Shown piece by piece: positions 35,021-47,900 of a DNA stretch of 64,000 bases (its first letter is position 1; the number at the start of each line of letters is the position of its first letter). The stretch lies in the NCBI GenBank assembly GCA_001599815.1, contig BCIA01000006.1, positions 4,590,961 to 4,654,960 of the forward strand. Reading direction: 5' to 3'. This stretch comes from Furcasterigmium furcatum. Taxonomy: Eukaryota; Ascomycota; Sordariomycetes; Glomerellales; Plectosphaerellaceae. The position numbers and the translations under genes were made by a program. The notes beneath the pieces are model-generated. The model saw only the letters and a program-made list of their open reading frames with translations, made no database searches and had not been told where the DNA came from.

Positions 35021-35094
35021 CTTGGGGGTCCCGTCCCGATTAAAGTTGCGGGCCGGCCGTCACCCGCCGGTCCCACGGCTCCGGGTCGCCGTGA

Positions 35095-35291
35095 GTGTCT
35101 GATATTACCTACATGGCCGGTCCAGCTATATTGCCATCCGGATAGGATGTCTAGAACTAGTAGATGTCGATGAGGTGGTTTTGATGTTATCTCAGTTTTC
35201 AAGAAGCTATCTCAATGATCTGAGGTATGATCTGAAGTCTGCTTGTTGACGCCGCCATTGTCCAGAGTGCGGCCATATTTCCGCGACTCTC
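35095..35291 (+). repeat. MITE-like element, copy D, decayed
   Basis: It contains ACATGGCCGGTCCAGCTATA near the left end, two TATCTCA units in the middle and GATCTGAAGTCTGCTTGTTG plus GCGGCCATATTTCCGC at the right. All match the other copies in order. The left terminus is degraded, so the exact start is uncertain. Confidence 0.6.
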
Positions 35292-37251
35292 TTGGCAAGA
35301 CCGTTTTTAGACGGCGTCCAAGGCAGCCCGTGTCACCAATGCCCCGCCAAAGCCTACGTCGAGGACCAGGCACTTGAACGGTAGTGTACGTGGGGGGATT
35401 GGCGCGTGGTGTGGCTGCGGCTAACACCTGCGCTCCGCAACTTGAAGTCTATCGTGGCGTCGACGGGCCATTACTTTGCAGTATACCTTATTTGGTGCCG
35501 AAATTGATAGACAGCAGTTGGGAGTCCAGAGAGGATACCCCTGCTAATCCCGGCTTTAGAGACTGGCTTTTCTGAGCTCGGCCAGGGAGCAACCTGGTGC
35601 GTCCAGGCGTCACATCGTGGTCTTCTTGCGCATCATGTCACCAGATACACTCTGAGACTTTGGTCTTGTGGCATCGTATGACTTTCACTAGTTCGCCCAA
35701 CCTAAGGCCGCTTCCCCGCCACATCGGCTTCGGTTAAGCGCAGACAAGCACCTCGCCCAGAGGTCTATAAGCGCACGCGACCCGAAGATCTCGAACACAA
35801 CATGGTCCCCGGGTGACAGGTGATATATGCACCGAGACAAGGCTTGGACGTGAAAGATCTTCGGTCTTGATTGGGACGCATGAGACGACAAGAGATGGTA
35901 TAACGCAGGGACTGCTAAGCATCTGGCCTAGCCAAGGCATTGTGGTGCGGTTGGTGCTAGGCGGCCTGGGGGTCAGCACTCCCGCAGGTCCAGGAACCTA
36001 GATCAAGGGTTCTCGTACGCGTACAGGGCAAACATCGCCGAGGTTGCCTGACACTATTGAGCATGGCAGGCAAAATGCAGTGAAAAAGACGAGTTCTTCC
36101 ACCAAAGAGAGCCCGGTTTGTCCCGAACTAGAGCGGCCGAGACCCATGGAAGGCTCCTCTGCCGAGAGTCAAGCGGCGCCGGCAATGGTCTCGGGAGGTA
36201 GCTGGAGTCAGCTCATACTGGTACGGTTCGAGTAGACAAGCCGGTATAGGACGTCACAGCTAATATGGGCAAGAAGCCAATGTCACTGTAAGTCAGCCCT
36301 GCGGATGGATGCCAAGCTCATTGAGATCTGCAAACCTCCACCTGCTGTCAAACAGACTTTGCAGCACTGACAGCAGTGGCAGAACATCTGGCACCTGTCA
36401 AAGGCAGTCTCCTTTTGGATTTGAATTTGGATGTTGCTCACTTAGATCTTGTGAAGTCCAGCCATCGCTCCCTTGAGCGCTTCCTTACGTCCGGCAACAG
36501 ATCTCGGTGCCGAGGGGATCGTGTCATTCGGACATTTTCTGCGCCCCCATCAAACCCAACATTCCATCCCGCATCAGAGACGGTCATTCATTGGAGCGCA
36601 TATCGGCATCTTCAGAAAGAATGAGACATCAAGCCAGGGCCGGGCTGCCTTGGCTCGGTGCTCCAGGTCTTGGCCTGCTCGATCCCTTGACGCCGTCATG
36701 TTCGCGGACATGATGGCTCGCCCGGCGAATCACCACGCGGGCTTGGGCCCCATAGAGAAAACTTCCAAGGCACCGGGCAGTCCTTGGCAGCTGAGCGGGC
36801 GTCTTCGACAACTGTGCCGCAGGCGTTCGGCGTCATTGACCGAGCACACGAGCGGTCAACCTTTTCCGCCCTGGGGCAGGTCTCACCAACTGGCCGGGGC
36901 GCGCCGGGTAGTGCTTGGTCGTTAGTGGTCAGGATCAGCGGCAATGGATGGAACCACGAGCATGTTCAATGGTTCTGCGGGGAGTCGGAGACGGTTGGAC
37001 GGACACGGGATCGTGGGGACTTTGGGCCTCGCGGGTGAGATGATCCCCACATGGCAACGAGGGACATGGGGAATGCTGAAGTCTTGGAACTGGGCTCATG
37101 ATGAGTGAGGCCGGCCTCAATGATAAAAGGCCTCGGGGTCCCGCGTTCTGGGGACAAGGGATCTGCACTTCATCGAGACTCGACGCCGCAGTCTTTTGTC
37201 GTCTGCTTTGGCCCTATACTTGCTCTCGGTCTACTTCCGATACCCATCATC

Positions 37252-39010
37252 ATGAAGACTTGGCTTGGACGCGGTAAGCCGCTTCAGGTCGGCATCACGG
37301 TCTGCTGCTTGGTTGCCTTCCTCCTGTTCGGATATGAGCAGGGCGTCTTCGGCCCTATCCTCCAGAACGAGAACTGGCTCGACCAGTTCAACCATCCCTC
37401 CGACTCTGAGACCGGTATCATCGTGTCCTGCTACAACATTGGCTGTTTCCTCGGCTGTGTTCGTGAGTGACGAATCCTCCTATTTTGTCTGTCAAGAGAA
37501 AGAATGCCTGGCTGACATTATTCACAGTGACCTTCTTCATCGGTGAGAGGCTGGGCCGCCGCTGGACTATTTGGGTTGCTATGGCTTTTGTTATGGTTGG
37601 CACTGCTCTGCAGATCTCCGCGTTCCATGTCGGTCACTTGATCGTCGGACGCATCGTCACCGGCATGGGCACTGGTCTGAAGACCTCTACCGTCCCTATG
37701 TAAGTACCTCTCCCCTCAATATTCTGCCTTACACTTACACCCGCACAGGTACCAGTCTGAGCTCTGCAAGCCCACCTCCCGTGGCCGCCTCGTTGCCTCG
37801 GAGAGCATGTTCGTCGGTGTAAGTCAAGATGACCCAACACTCCAAACCTTCGGTAGCCTGCTCACACAATCCTAGGTCGGCATTGTCTTCGCCTACTGGT
37901 TCAACTTCGGCATGGCCAGCGTCGGCGGCGCCATCGCCTGGCGACTTCCCATCGCCCTCCAGGCCGTCTTCGCCATCGGCGTCAGCATCCTCGTCCTCGC
38001 TCTCCCCGAGTCGCCTCGCTGGCTCTTCAACCACAACCGCGAGCAGGAAGCCATGGATGTCCTGTGTGCCGTCTACGACAAGGACCCCTCTGACCCGTTC
38101 ATCATGGCCGAGCGCACTGGTATTCTCCAGGCCATCGAGCTCGAGGCCTCCGCCACCAAGAAGTCCGTCTGGTCCATCTTCAAGAACGACAACGTCAAGA
38201 CGGGATACCGTGTATTCCTGGCCTGGTTTGCTCAGTTCATTAACCAGGTCTGCGGCATCAACCTTGTTGTTTACTATATTCCCAGCGTTCTGGAGCGCAA
38301 CGTCGGCATGACGGTCCGCATGAGCCAGATCTTGGGCGGCTGCATCCAGATGATGTTCATGATCGGCTCGCTCCTGCCCGCCCTGGCCCTCGATAGGATG
38401 GGACGCAGGAAGACCATGATGTGGGGGTCCGCAGGCCTCGGCCTCTGCATGATGTTCATCTCCGTCATGCTGTCTCAGACCGACGGCGGCGCGACCACTC
38501 GCGGCACCAACTTCGCCTCGGCCTCCGTGGCCTTCTTCTTCCTCTACATGCTGATCTTCGGCATGTCGCTCAACTCCGTCCCCTGGGTCATCGTTCCCGA
38601 GATCCTGCCCCTCGAGGCCCGTACCCGGGGTACGGCCATCGGCATCTCCAGCAACTGGTTGTGGAACTTCACCATCGTCATGATCACGCCTATCATCATC
38701 AACCGACTCGAGTGGAAGGCTTACCTGATCTTCATGATCACCAACGCCCTGTTTGTGCCTATCATCTACTTCCTGTAAGTGCCCCCGAAAATCACTCCCG
38801 CTGGGATAGTCTGGCTAACATCCGAGCAGGTACCCCGAGACCAGCAACATCAGGCTCGAGGACATCGACCTCATGTTCTCGAGCGGAGGAAACCCCGTCA
38901 AGATCGCCAAGGAGATCAAGGCCCGCTACCAGGCCGGTCTGCCTGCCAGGGACGAGGAGAACGTGGAGGGCAAGGAGACGCAGTCGGTCGAGATTGAAAA
39001 GACTTCTTGA
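37252..39010 (+). CDS. MFS sugar transporter (sugar porter family)
   Basis: Five exons (37252-37462, 37528-37699, 37749-37818, 37876-38774, 38830-39010) with four introns of 49-65 nt encode 510 aa. Twelve hydrophobic spans can be traced. Sugar-porter signatures are present: FGYEQGVFGPI in TM1, GERLGRR after TM2, SELCKPTSRGR, PESPRWLF after TM6, AQFINQVCGINLVVYY in TM7, DRMGRRKTM and the closing YPETSNIRLEDID. It should import hexoses or related sugars by proton symport at the plasma membrane. Exact substrate cannot be read from sequence. Start is the ATG at the first cytosolic segment; an in-frame ATG at 37105 exists but adds an atypical leader. It lies between repeat copies. Confidence 0.92.
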
Positions 39011-39844
39011 GTGTCTATCAGTGGAGTCAGAGGCAAGGTCACGAAACTACGTGGTGTATCCCTATCTCATGACGGAGTGATACCCCCTGAAGAACAGCTA
39101 GAGCTCAATATGGACTATTCTCCGAATCACGAGTGTTTCCGTCTCATGTTCAGGAAACAACAGACTGCCCCATCCCACCGGAAAACCAGGCTCCTTTGCG
39201 GGGCATTTCACGCCGGGATTTGCCGTGAAAAAGGCCAAGTTTGCAGCCCCAGGGTTGGGACTTTGGGACGGCAGATGGGCCGTGATGTCATCATCGCACC
39301 ATAATGCTGCATACGATTGCCTGTCGGAGGTTAATGATACACCCAAGAGGGTGACAGAAAGCATGGCCGCCCTGTGAACGGCCATGTCGACCAGCAGACT
39401 TCAGATCGAGCGGGAGAAAATCGAGATGGCCTCTCTCTCAAGCTCTAGAAATCGAGATACCCTCTTGCTCATTTAGAGAGAATCCAAGGGCAATGCATCT
39501 GGACTGCAATATAGCTGGGCCGGGCCGGCCATGTATTCTGTGACCCTCGTGACACCCTGGCCGGCTGTCGGTACAGAGTCGCGGCTTGTGGTGGTTCAGG
39601 GGACATGCTGGTGAAGCTCTCACGACGCCGACCCCCCGACCCCTCACCATATGGACCGTAGACGAACACTCAGGGCGATTCATCACTTGGGGAGTGGTTG
39701 AAATGCACTACTTGAAGAGTGAATGCTTCAGTTATCATGCTCGTCCATGCGGTAAAGCACTCTATGATACCCAATCCTGCCAGATCCAGCGCTGCATGCA
39801 TAAGTCCCAGGTTCCAACGCCTCATCTTCCCTCATGTAATTATC
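39011..39844. other. Intergenic region with one repeat element
   Basis: About 830 bp between the convergent sugar transporter and tof1. The complete inverted-repeat element at 39347-39548 is the only structure recognised. Confidence 0.6.
39347..39548 (-). repeat. MITE-like element, copy B, complete 202-bp inverted-repeat form
   Basis: Left end GAGGGTGACAGAAAGCATGG and right end, read on the minus strand, GAGGGTCACAGAATACATGG form terminal inverted repeats of about 23 bp with about three mismatches. On the minus strand it contains TTGCCCTTGGATTCTCTCT, two TATCTCGATTT-type units and TGGTCGACATGGCC in the same order as copies A and C. No obvious target duplication was found. Confidence 0.8.
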
Positions 39845-42800
39845 CTACTCCTCGTCACTGCTATCGACAAATCCTCCCGTGACACGCTGCCGCTTCCTTA
39901 CGCGGGACCCAACGACTAGATCATCATCGTCGTCACTGGCGTCAGCCATCTTCGCATCGCCGCCCTTCACCGGTGCTGAGGACGGTATATCCTCATCCGA
40001 ATCGTCCTCCACTGCTGTGACCTTCCGCTTCCTCGCGCTGCCATTAGACGACGCTCGCTCTGGACTCGACATCGGTGTGTCCTCTGCTTCATCCTCTTCG
40101 GTGTCGTCACCAACAGCCTCGGCACTCTTCTGGCTCGACTCCGTCCCGAGTGTCGTGGCGAGCAAGTCATCGTCATCGCCATCAATCGCCAGCAACACCG
40201 GCTGCTTCTTCGCCTTCCCCTTCTTCGCAGGCGCCGGTGCCGCGGGTGCATTGCTCGTAATCTCGGCCTGCCGCTTCCTCAGCTCCGCCTCGCGCTCGAA
40301 GAACTCGCGGTCCCGATCGTCGTCCGACTCATCGTCGCTCATAGTGACGTACAGCTGGCTCTTGATCTTTCGCGCCTTCTCCAGCTCCTTCTCCCTGCGC
40401 TTACGTGCCTTCTCCTCGAGCTCCGAGTCTTCGGGCCCCTGATCCTGGCCGCTTCCCCCATCCTCGAGCGGCCGGCGCCGACGCTTGAGGGTCTTCTTCT
40501 TCTTCTTGCCGTCTGCGACTTTGCGCTCAGTGGGACCCCCGGCAGGGAAGAGGACCTCGTCGTCGATATCACCGTCGTCGTCCTCGTCATCGTCGTGCTG
40601 GACCTTCTTGCGAGCCGCCGTCTTGCGCCGGAGCTGGTGTTCGGCGAGAACGCCCTCCTCGTACGTCGGGGGGCTGAACTCGGCTTTGCTGATGAAGTCT
40701 AGGGTCTCCTTGAGGTCGTCTGGTGATACTTCGGCGGGCACAACCCACATGGTTTCCGGCGTCTCATCAGCGATATCTGCGAGCCTCGTCAGGCCAGAAA
40801 GCTTCATGAGGAGTCTCAGGTGGGCGTTCTTGAACATGGCGGTCTTTCTCGTGTCGTTGTCCGGGAGGGCTGTGGTAGAAAGGTAGGTTGGCGGTGGCTT
40901 CTCGCCTTCTGTGACCTTCACGTCGCCGTTTTCGACCGACGGGATGGCTGACTCGGCAGCTTGCAAGGCACGGCGTTCCTGCTCCGCGTTGGACAAGACC
41001 GACTTGAGCCAGGCAATGTGATCCGACTGATTTTTGTCGAGGAGCACGCCGATGAGAATGGCGATCTGCTGCTCCCTGTCCTCCGTGTACTTGAACTCGA
41101 GCTCCGCCGCGGGCTTAGGGGTTGTGGTTGAGATTGTTTGCTTCTCGAATCCGTACTCGAGGTAATGCGCCGTGCTTTGAATCTTCGAGAAGAGCATCTC
41201 GATGAGAAGAACCGGCCTCTCCTCGATCTTGCGGAAACATTTGCGCAACACCTGCTTCGAGAGCTCTTCCCACTCCTTGTACATACTGGACCCCTTGTCG
41301 AGGGCTTCGGGGCCCTTGATCATGCTGTGCAGCAGGTGAACGATGTCGACCCTGAAGAGCATGACGCTCATGTCATGCTTGAATGCCACTCGGTAGAAGT
41401 ACCGATGAGCACGCTTGAGCTGAGTATCCGTCAGGTCTCTGTAGTACTTGGTGAAAGCGACGAAAGTGTCGACGACGCCTTGGGGAATGAACCGGGCGCT
41501 GAACCGTTGGAAGTCGAACTTGCGCTCCTTTGATGTCTGCTCAGCGCGCAGCGTGTCGTCCGCGGACTCGTCGTCATCGTCGTTGGCGCCATCACCCTCG
41601 ACCGCGGTGGCCGCCTTCTTCTTCCGCCTTGTTCTCTTCCGAGATCGAACCTGCATGTCGACATTTTGCTTCGAGTAGGATTCCAGGATGCGCAAGAAGT
41701 TGTGCGTCATTTCGGTCGCGGCATCGAGATATTCGAACCCTTGGTCCTTATACTGCTTGACAACGTTTGCAACAAGATCGTGCGTTGCGTCCTCGTAGAA
41801 GAGACGGCTGAGGATGTTCTCGGCGATCTCCTGGTCCTCCTCATTTGGCGATTCATACATCTCCTGGACTGTGAGGAGAATCTGAGTAAAGCACCTCATG
41901 GCGGCAGTGAGCTCAGGCCAGTCCTTGTGCTCCCAGGCCTCGCTCATTGTCCTGCTCATGGTGATGAACATGGACTGGTTGAGGACGCCAGCAACAAGGT
42001 TGAAGCTGCCGACTTCCTCGGCGGGGTTGCTGGGCTTCGACTTCGACGACTTCTTGGATGCCTTCCGTACTCGCTCTGCCTCGAGGAACCAAGCGACCAA
42101 GTACATGAACTGCCGCCTGTGGTAGGAGAGCACATGAGAAGCTTCCCTGTCGATGGACTTCCTGACATGCTCAAAGAGCGGATTGAAGCCAGCGTCGAGG
42201 AATTCCTCCACGAAGCCCTTCAGCTGGTCGTTTGCCCGAGGATTGAGCTTGGGTAGTCCACCGAGGTCCTTGGATTCCAGCTCGACATCCTTCCTCCTGG
42301 CTTTTCGAGGCGGCCGGAAGGTCTTCGACTCGTCCATCTTCTGCTGCCGCATCGCTGCATCGGCAAGTGCATCCTGTCCAGAGATGGAAGACATCTTTCC
42401 ATCTTCTCTCTTCATCCAAACCATGGTTCCGAATCGGTTGTGCCGCGTCGGGCCCTTCCGGTTGTACGCCTTGAGCATCGCATTCTCCTTGCTCATCAGG
42501 CTCGCAAGTTCCTTCGCCTTGGTCTTGTTGAGCTGCTGCTCGTTCATGAACAGCTTGTCCACCTCAACGCGCTTGACCAGGTGGTAGATGATCTCCATAA
42601 CCGCGACATCCTCCGTCCGAAAGTCCTCTCCCATGTTGGAGCAGAGCGTCAGGATGACCATGAAAATGTCCTGATACGAGAAGGCGTCGATGGTTGCGGA
42701 TCTGGATATTTGTGATTCGTCGCCGTCGTATGTGACGTTCTGTGGCGGCTCGATCATGGCGATATTCCGCAGGAAGAACAGCACCAGCTTGATGATGCCT

Positions 42801-43382
42801 TGATCGCGTGGCGAGCGGTCGCCAATGGGCGAAGCCATTGCTGGTAACGCAACTCGCACAGCCGTGTGCAGTATTCTGGCTCCATCAAAGTTGACGATTG
42901 CCCGTTTGTACGCCACCTGGGCCAGTTGCAGAACAGGCATATGTCGATGATGGTTGATCGTCGTCCTCTCCGGGTCGCGCTCCATGGGCCACGTCAGGGG
43001 CACCATGATCTCGAAGCAGGCCAGTGCCAACCTGGCCCTGAATTTGTTGTCGGTTGCATTTTCTGGCCATGACGCGAGGATGTGCAGCAGGTCGCCATCG
43101 ACTAGGTTCGCTTCGGCGATGCATCGTGCGACGTCCATGCGATTTGTCTTCTCGTCGTAAAATCGAATCCATTTCTTCAGGTCCCGGAGGACTTCGTAGG
43201 CATCGTCACCGAGTCTGTACCGGCCATCATCGTCTGCGCTGAAGCCGCCGAGCTATGCAAGTTTATCAGGACTGGTCTTCAATCAGAAGGTCTCGCCGTG
43301 GACTTACAGCAGATACGAGACTGTTGATGTGCGCCCTGACTTCAGGATGAACCACATCCGTTGACGTGTCGGGCTGCTCCAT
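39845..43382 (-). CDS. tof1: Tof1/Swi1/Timeless replication fork-protection protein
   Basis: Two exons on the minus strand, 43382-43308 and 43252-39845, joined across a 55-nt intron (GTAAGT donor, GCATAG acceptor), encode 1160 aa. The N-terminal TIMELESS domain has LKKWIRFYDEKTNRMDVARC, LTWPMERDP and LVLFFLRNIAMIEPP. PTRHNRFGTMVWMKRED is the strongest family signature. The centre carries a KKSSKSK basic segment and the C-terminal half the VWVPxEL-like WVVPAEVSPDDL. The last about 160 residues are highly acidic and Lys-rich with DDESDDDRDRE and end in DSSDEE. Tof1 with Csm3 travels with the CMG helicase, stabilises stalled forks and mediates checkpoint signalling and topoisomerase 1 recruitment in the nucleus. 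Length fits fungal Tof1. Confidence 0.94.
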
Positions 43383-43862
43383 CTTGAGCGGTGTGTGGAC
43401 ACAATGGCAATCTTATGGCTCGCAGAATAAAATCTCAACAAGAACTCATGGTGCCAGGAGTCAGAGCATATCGGTGGTTTGGTGGTTGCGTGGTGGCTCT
43501 CAAAATCGACAATCGACGCTCGGGAGACGCGTTGAGTCGCGTCGAAAACGCGGGTCCATCCTCGGCCGGAATTTCCTCGGAAGTGTTGATAAGCAATTGC
43601 AGCCGGGCGATAAGGAGGGCCGAGGTTAGCCGAGCACGATGATCTCACCGAGGAACATCAACCATCCTCCTCTTCTGCATCAAACTTTCTCGTTTTCACT
43701 CCTTATCTGCTCGCTGCCAGACATTTATTGTGTTTCTGCGGTCAATTCTTCGAACAATACACCCTACCGGGCTTATCAACAAGCACGCTTGCTCACGTCT
43801 CGGTCCATCGACGTGTCGTCTATCTTGCAACCCCTCCCTAGCCGTCTCCAACCACAACAACC
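43383..43862. promoter_or_regulatory. Divergent promoter of tof1 and the hydroxyacyl-CoA dehydrogenase gene
   Basis: A 480-bp interval between outward-facing ATGs. It holds pyrimidine-rich tracts leading into the plus-strand gene, and no coding region. Confidence 0.6.
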
Positions 43863-44963
43863 ATGTTGACACCCATGGCGAGACTACAGCCGGCCCTCCG
43901 AAGGGCGGGCCAGTATAGGAGCTTCAGTGCTTCTACACGTCTATGTGCTGCAGCCAAGGTGCAGAGGCTTGGTGTCATTGGCGCTGGACAGATGGTGAGT
44001 GCTGCCAATTGACATGTGATCGTGAAGGGTGATCATGTCTTTCATGGAATTATGGACTCTATGCTCACGAACATACACAGGGTCTCGGCATTGCCCTCGT
44101 TGCTGCTCAGAAGGCCAACGTGCCTGTCACTATCGTCGACTCATCCGAGGGCTCCTTGAAGAGGGGCCTGGCCTTCGCTGGTATGATCTCAACATCTCCC
44201 CGAGAGGAATTCAATTCCTAACACCAGATCAGAGAAGCTCCTGGCGAAGGATGTGTCCAAGTCGAGAATCACACAAGAGCAGGCTGACCAGGCGCGGTCC
44301 CTGCTGACCCCGGCCTCGAGCATCGAGAAGCTGTCCGATGTCGACTTTGTCATCGAAGCCGTCCCCGAAATCCCGAAGCTGAAGTTCGAGATCTTCTCCC
44401 AGCTGGCTGAGATTTGCCCCAAGCATGCCATCCTCGCGACCAACACTTCCTCCATCTCGATCACCAGCATCGCGGCCGCGACGACCCAGGACCCCACCGA
44501 CACCCAGGCAAGCTCTCGCGTGGTCTCGACTCACTTCATGAACCCCGTCCCTGTCCAGAAGGGAGTTGAGATCATCAGCGGACTGCAGACCAGCAAAGAC
44601 ACGCTGGACACGGCCATCGAGTTCTGCAAGGCGATGGGCAAGGTCCCCTCCGTGTCCGCCGACACGCCTGGTTTCCTGGCAAACCGCATTCTGATGCCCT
44701 ACATTAACGAGGCCGTCATCTGTCTGGAGACCGGGGTGGGTGACCGCGACTCGATCGATGCCATTATGAAGAACGGCACCAACGTGCCCATGGGCCCCCT
44801 TCAGCTTGCCGACTTCATCGGCCTCGACACTTGCCTAGCCATCATGAAGGTCCTTCACACGGAAACTGGCGACTCGAAGTACCGGCCCAGCGTTCTGCTG
44901 CGCAAGATGGTGGACGCGGGGTGGATGGGCAAGAAGAGTGGCAAGGGCTTCTACGACTACTGA
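43863..44963 (+). CDS. Mitochondrial 3-hydroxyacyl-CoA (3-hydroxybutyryl-CoA) dehydrogenase
   Basis: Exons 43863-43994, 44081-44180 and 44233-44963 encode 320 aa. The N-terminus is basic and Ser-rich (MARLQPALRRAGQYRSFSAS), a likely mitochondrial presequence. RLGVIGAGQMGLGIA is the NAD-binding Rossmann loop, split by the first intron exactly after Met. The second acceptor is the AG at 44231-44232, because the earlier AG breaks frame. The catalytic region has ATNTSSISI, STHFMNPVP (active-site His) and ADTPGFLANRIL. The C-terminal domain ends GWMGKKSGKGFYDY, the usual family terminus. It oxidises L-3-hydroxyacyl-CoA to 3-ketoacyl-CoA, in short-chain beta-oxidation or butanoate metabolism. Confidence 0.93.
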
Positions 44964-47900
44964 TCGGCTGCTGGATATGTAATGGAGTTTATCTGGTCAA
45001 AAATGTAGAGCGGCGGCGGCTTCTTGGTCATGATATATTGAATCCACGAGAACCCTTTCTGAAGGAATCACCATCCGCACAATCAAGCATGACCATGACC
45101 ACCGCACGGCTGGAGGACCAAGTGCGCCGAGTCCCCGGTCCGCTCTGCCCCAGATCGCGCCCTCGGCGATTTAGATCTCTACTACGCGCAGGACAGATGT
45201 AACGGGGAATAAGTCAGGCAGGCGCATGCGCGACTTTCTCTGGGGAGCAGCGCAGCCCGATGCACGCGATATGCACGGCGGCCGAAAGAGCTCCGCGCCA
45301 AGATGCGGGAGTTGCTTCATCGGAGTAAACGGAAGCGGGATCCCATTTAGCCGCCGCGGCATTGCTTGCCATGGCGACCTTTTCCTAATAGAGCGGTCGA
45401 TTGTTGGCCCGTCTTTCTGGGTGCGCTGCTGGGCATCGTGATGTCCGACATAGTGGTCAAGTGGACCATCGCCAGGAATGTGCCCCCTGAACATGCGGTG
45501 AGCAGGCCCTGATGGGTCTTTCGCGCGGTATCGTGACGCTCCGAAAGAGGGCGCAGCAACGCCGACAAGAGTCTCAGGCGTGGGGGCGGGGAGTCAGTGG
45601 TCAGTCACACATGACAAGAGAGATGCGCTCGAGGATGTCTGTCGTTTGATCAATGATCCACGGCACACCCGAGAAATCGGACGACGACCCTGATGGGCTC
45701 CCGCTGTTTCGGTTTGCCGGTGTTGGGACCGGCGCAGCGCACAAATAAAGGCGCCCATCGTTTGACGATGTCTCATGAAAAGCAGCGCACATGCCAGAAT
45801 ATGACAGATGACACGGACGGGGACGAAAAGGGGAGGTTATCGCAAGGTGACATCGCCAAGTCCCGTTGCTTCATCGTTAGCACGAGGGAGACGGGAGCAA
45901 GCGGTTTGATGATACTATTTACGAGCAAGCCCAATAAGATCGTCGAGATGGCCCGCGGGGGAGCCCTGTAGATCGAGTGCCGAGTGCCATAGTTCAGACG
46001 AAAACTCGCGATCTCGTCCGGATATGGTCATGACATCGCCGGCCTAGTCGGGGACGCTCAGATCGCCACACCCAAACGGTAGTCGTCTCAGGAGAAGAAT
46101 AGCCGCACGAATATAGACATTGCTTCTCCAGAGTTGCCGAAAGCGGGAGGGCCATGGGTCATCGTTGATGCTGTTTAGGGAGACGGGTCAGGAGAGGAAT
46201 AGGGGAGAACAGGGAGGAAGAACCTCGCTACGGACTAAGGTTCGACATGGATGCAATCACTGGAAGGAGGAACTCAATGCTCCTGCTCCATCCATAGTGC
46301 CATCCCGACTGAACGTTCGTCGCACCTTCCAAGGTGCTTCGCACTGCACTCATTGCTCCTTCCGCGACGCTAGCTTTAGGTACCGACCGTACTTTCCCCC
46401 AGGCCCCGGCTCCTGCTGTCTCAGCGGGACTCTCGGAGAATCTTCCTCTCACCATCCACCATTCATGACTGACTCTCGACTTCGGCCATGTCTGTCAGCA
46501 GACGACCCTCGCCTTGTGTCACCCCAAACCCAACCCGATTGCCTCAGCCTCGGGTCCAGCTGCCCATCCTGCACTCAATCCAAGACACGTTTCCAGGATG
46601 CCGGGCACCTGTCTGACGTACAGCGCGCGCCGCCTTGTGCTGCATCACTTCGCGCCTGTGCCACGAGTTTAAACCAGCATCCGCCTCATGTGGTGCACAC
46701 ACACCGGGAACCTCCTGTCCTACCGACACTCCAGCCTACGCTCTAGACAGGGCCAGGGCGGAGCGCCCTCTTGGGCCGGATCTGATGAATCGGAGCCCAG
46801 GCCGCCTGGGTTACCTGGATCATCCCGGTTTCCGTCGTTGCCCCCCTGAAGCACCCACCTAGTCGAAGCTGTCCAAACGGGCGGCGATTTGCGCCAGACT
46901 CTCTCTGCCTGATCCCGACAGGGCAGCAAGCAAGTCACGAATTGCCAGATGACGAGTCAAGCTTCGCCGGTGTGCCAACTCGCGGGGCTCGACGTGCGTT
47001 GGCTCCAGGGACGAGAACATCTTGGCTCAATCAAGCTGGCGACCCGCTGGCATCTCATCTCCATGGAAGCAGTTGCTGCCCTTGTCGTCTCGTCTGGACT
47101 GGGGAAGGTCGGAGCAGGGCATGGCAGTGAGACCTGCCCGCGGGCGCTGCCCGTGGATCACGACTGTTGCTACCTGCTCCCTTGTTCAACTGTCGAGGCC
47201 TTTATCTGGCGGAAAATGAGCCCATCTCTACACCATCCCAACCGATACCAAGGACAGATCCAGCGATGAGAAACAACCTTGCGACATCGGGTCTTACAAC
47301 ATGACCAGAGGCTTGTGTGGCCGTGCTTAGCGCAGCGAGTCGTGCTGGAACGGCCGCAGTCGATTTTCCATCCTGCAATATCCAAGAGCTCATCTTCCGG
47401 ATCCCAGTCGTCACGGCTCATGCCTGGTTCTCGAACACCCGGAAGTGACGATGAACTTGGTTGGGAAATCATCATCATCTCCCACCAGCAAGCCGTCGAC
47501 TTAAGGCTTTCGTGGAGAGACACGAGGTGCACCCTCCAGACGTCCCCACCATGCCCCTGACTATTTCGGCGCCCCACGCTTGCCAGTCTTCTGGAACCTC
47601 GCCGGCGGGCAAATCTCACCATCGAACTTGGGCCATCTCCCTAATCATGTCCGAAGCAGGCTAGGCACCTGACATGCGTCTGTGTCAAGTTTATAGCCAC
47701 TGCGGCTTCGGCAGATGCCCACAGATGCTTGTTCCCCGCCACCTCGGGGGATGGACCTTGACCACAGCGTGGCGCACACGTTGGAGATATCGTCAGTTGG
47801 TGGTCGGTCTTCAGTGAACCGTTGGCTGCTCGTGTCAGATGAACCCCCACCCTGCCATCGACACGAGCACAAGTACCTCCCAAAGAATCCTGACGGATCC

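Larger units (their letters stand above)
34411..37251. other. Gene-poor region with repeat elements
   Basis: Two adjacent copies of the small inverted-repeat element occupy 34735-35020 and about 35095-35291. From 35.3 to 37.25 kb no coding region is supported; ORFs are short and unrelated to known families. The last part contains the promoter of the sugar transporter. Confidence 0.6.
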
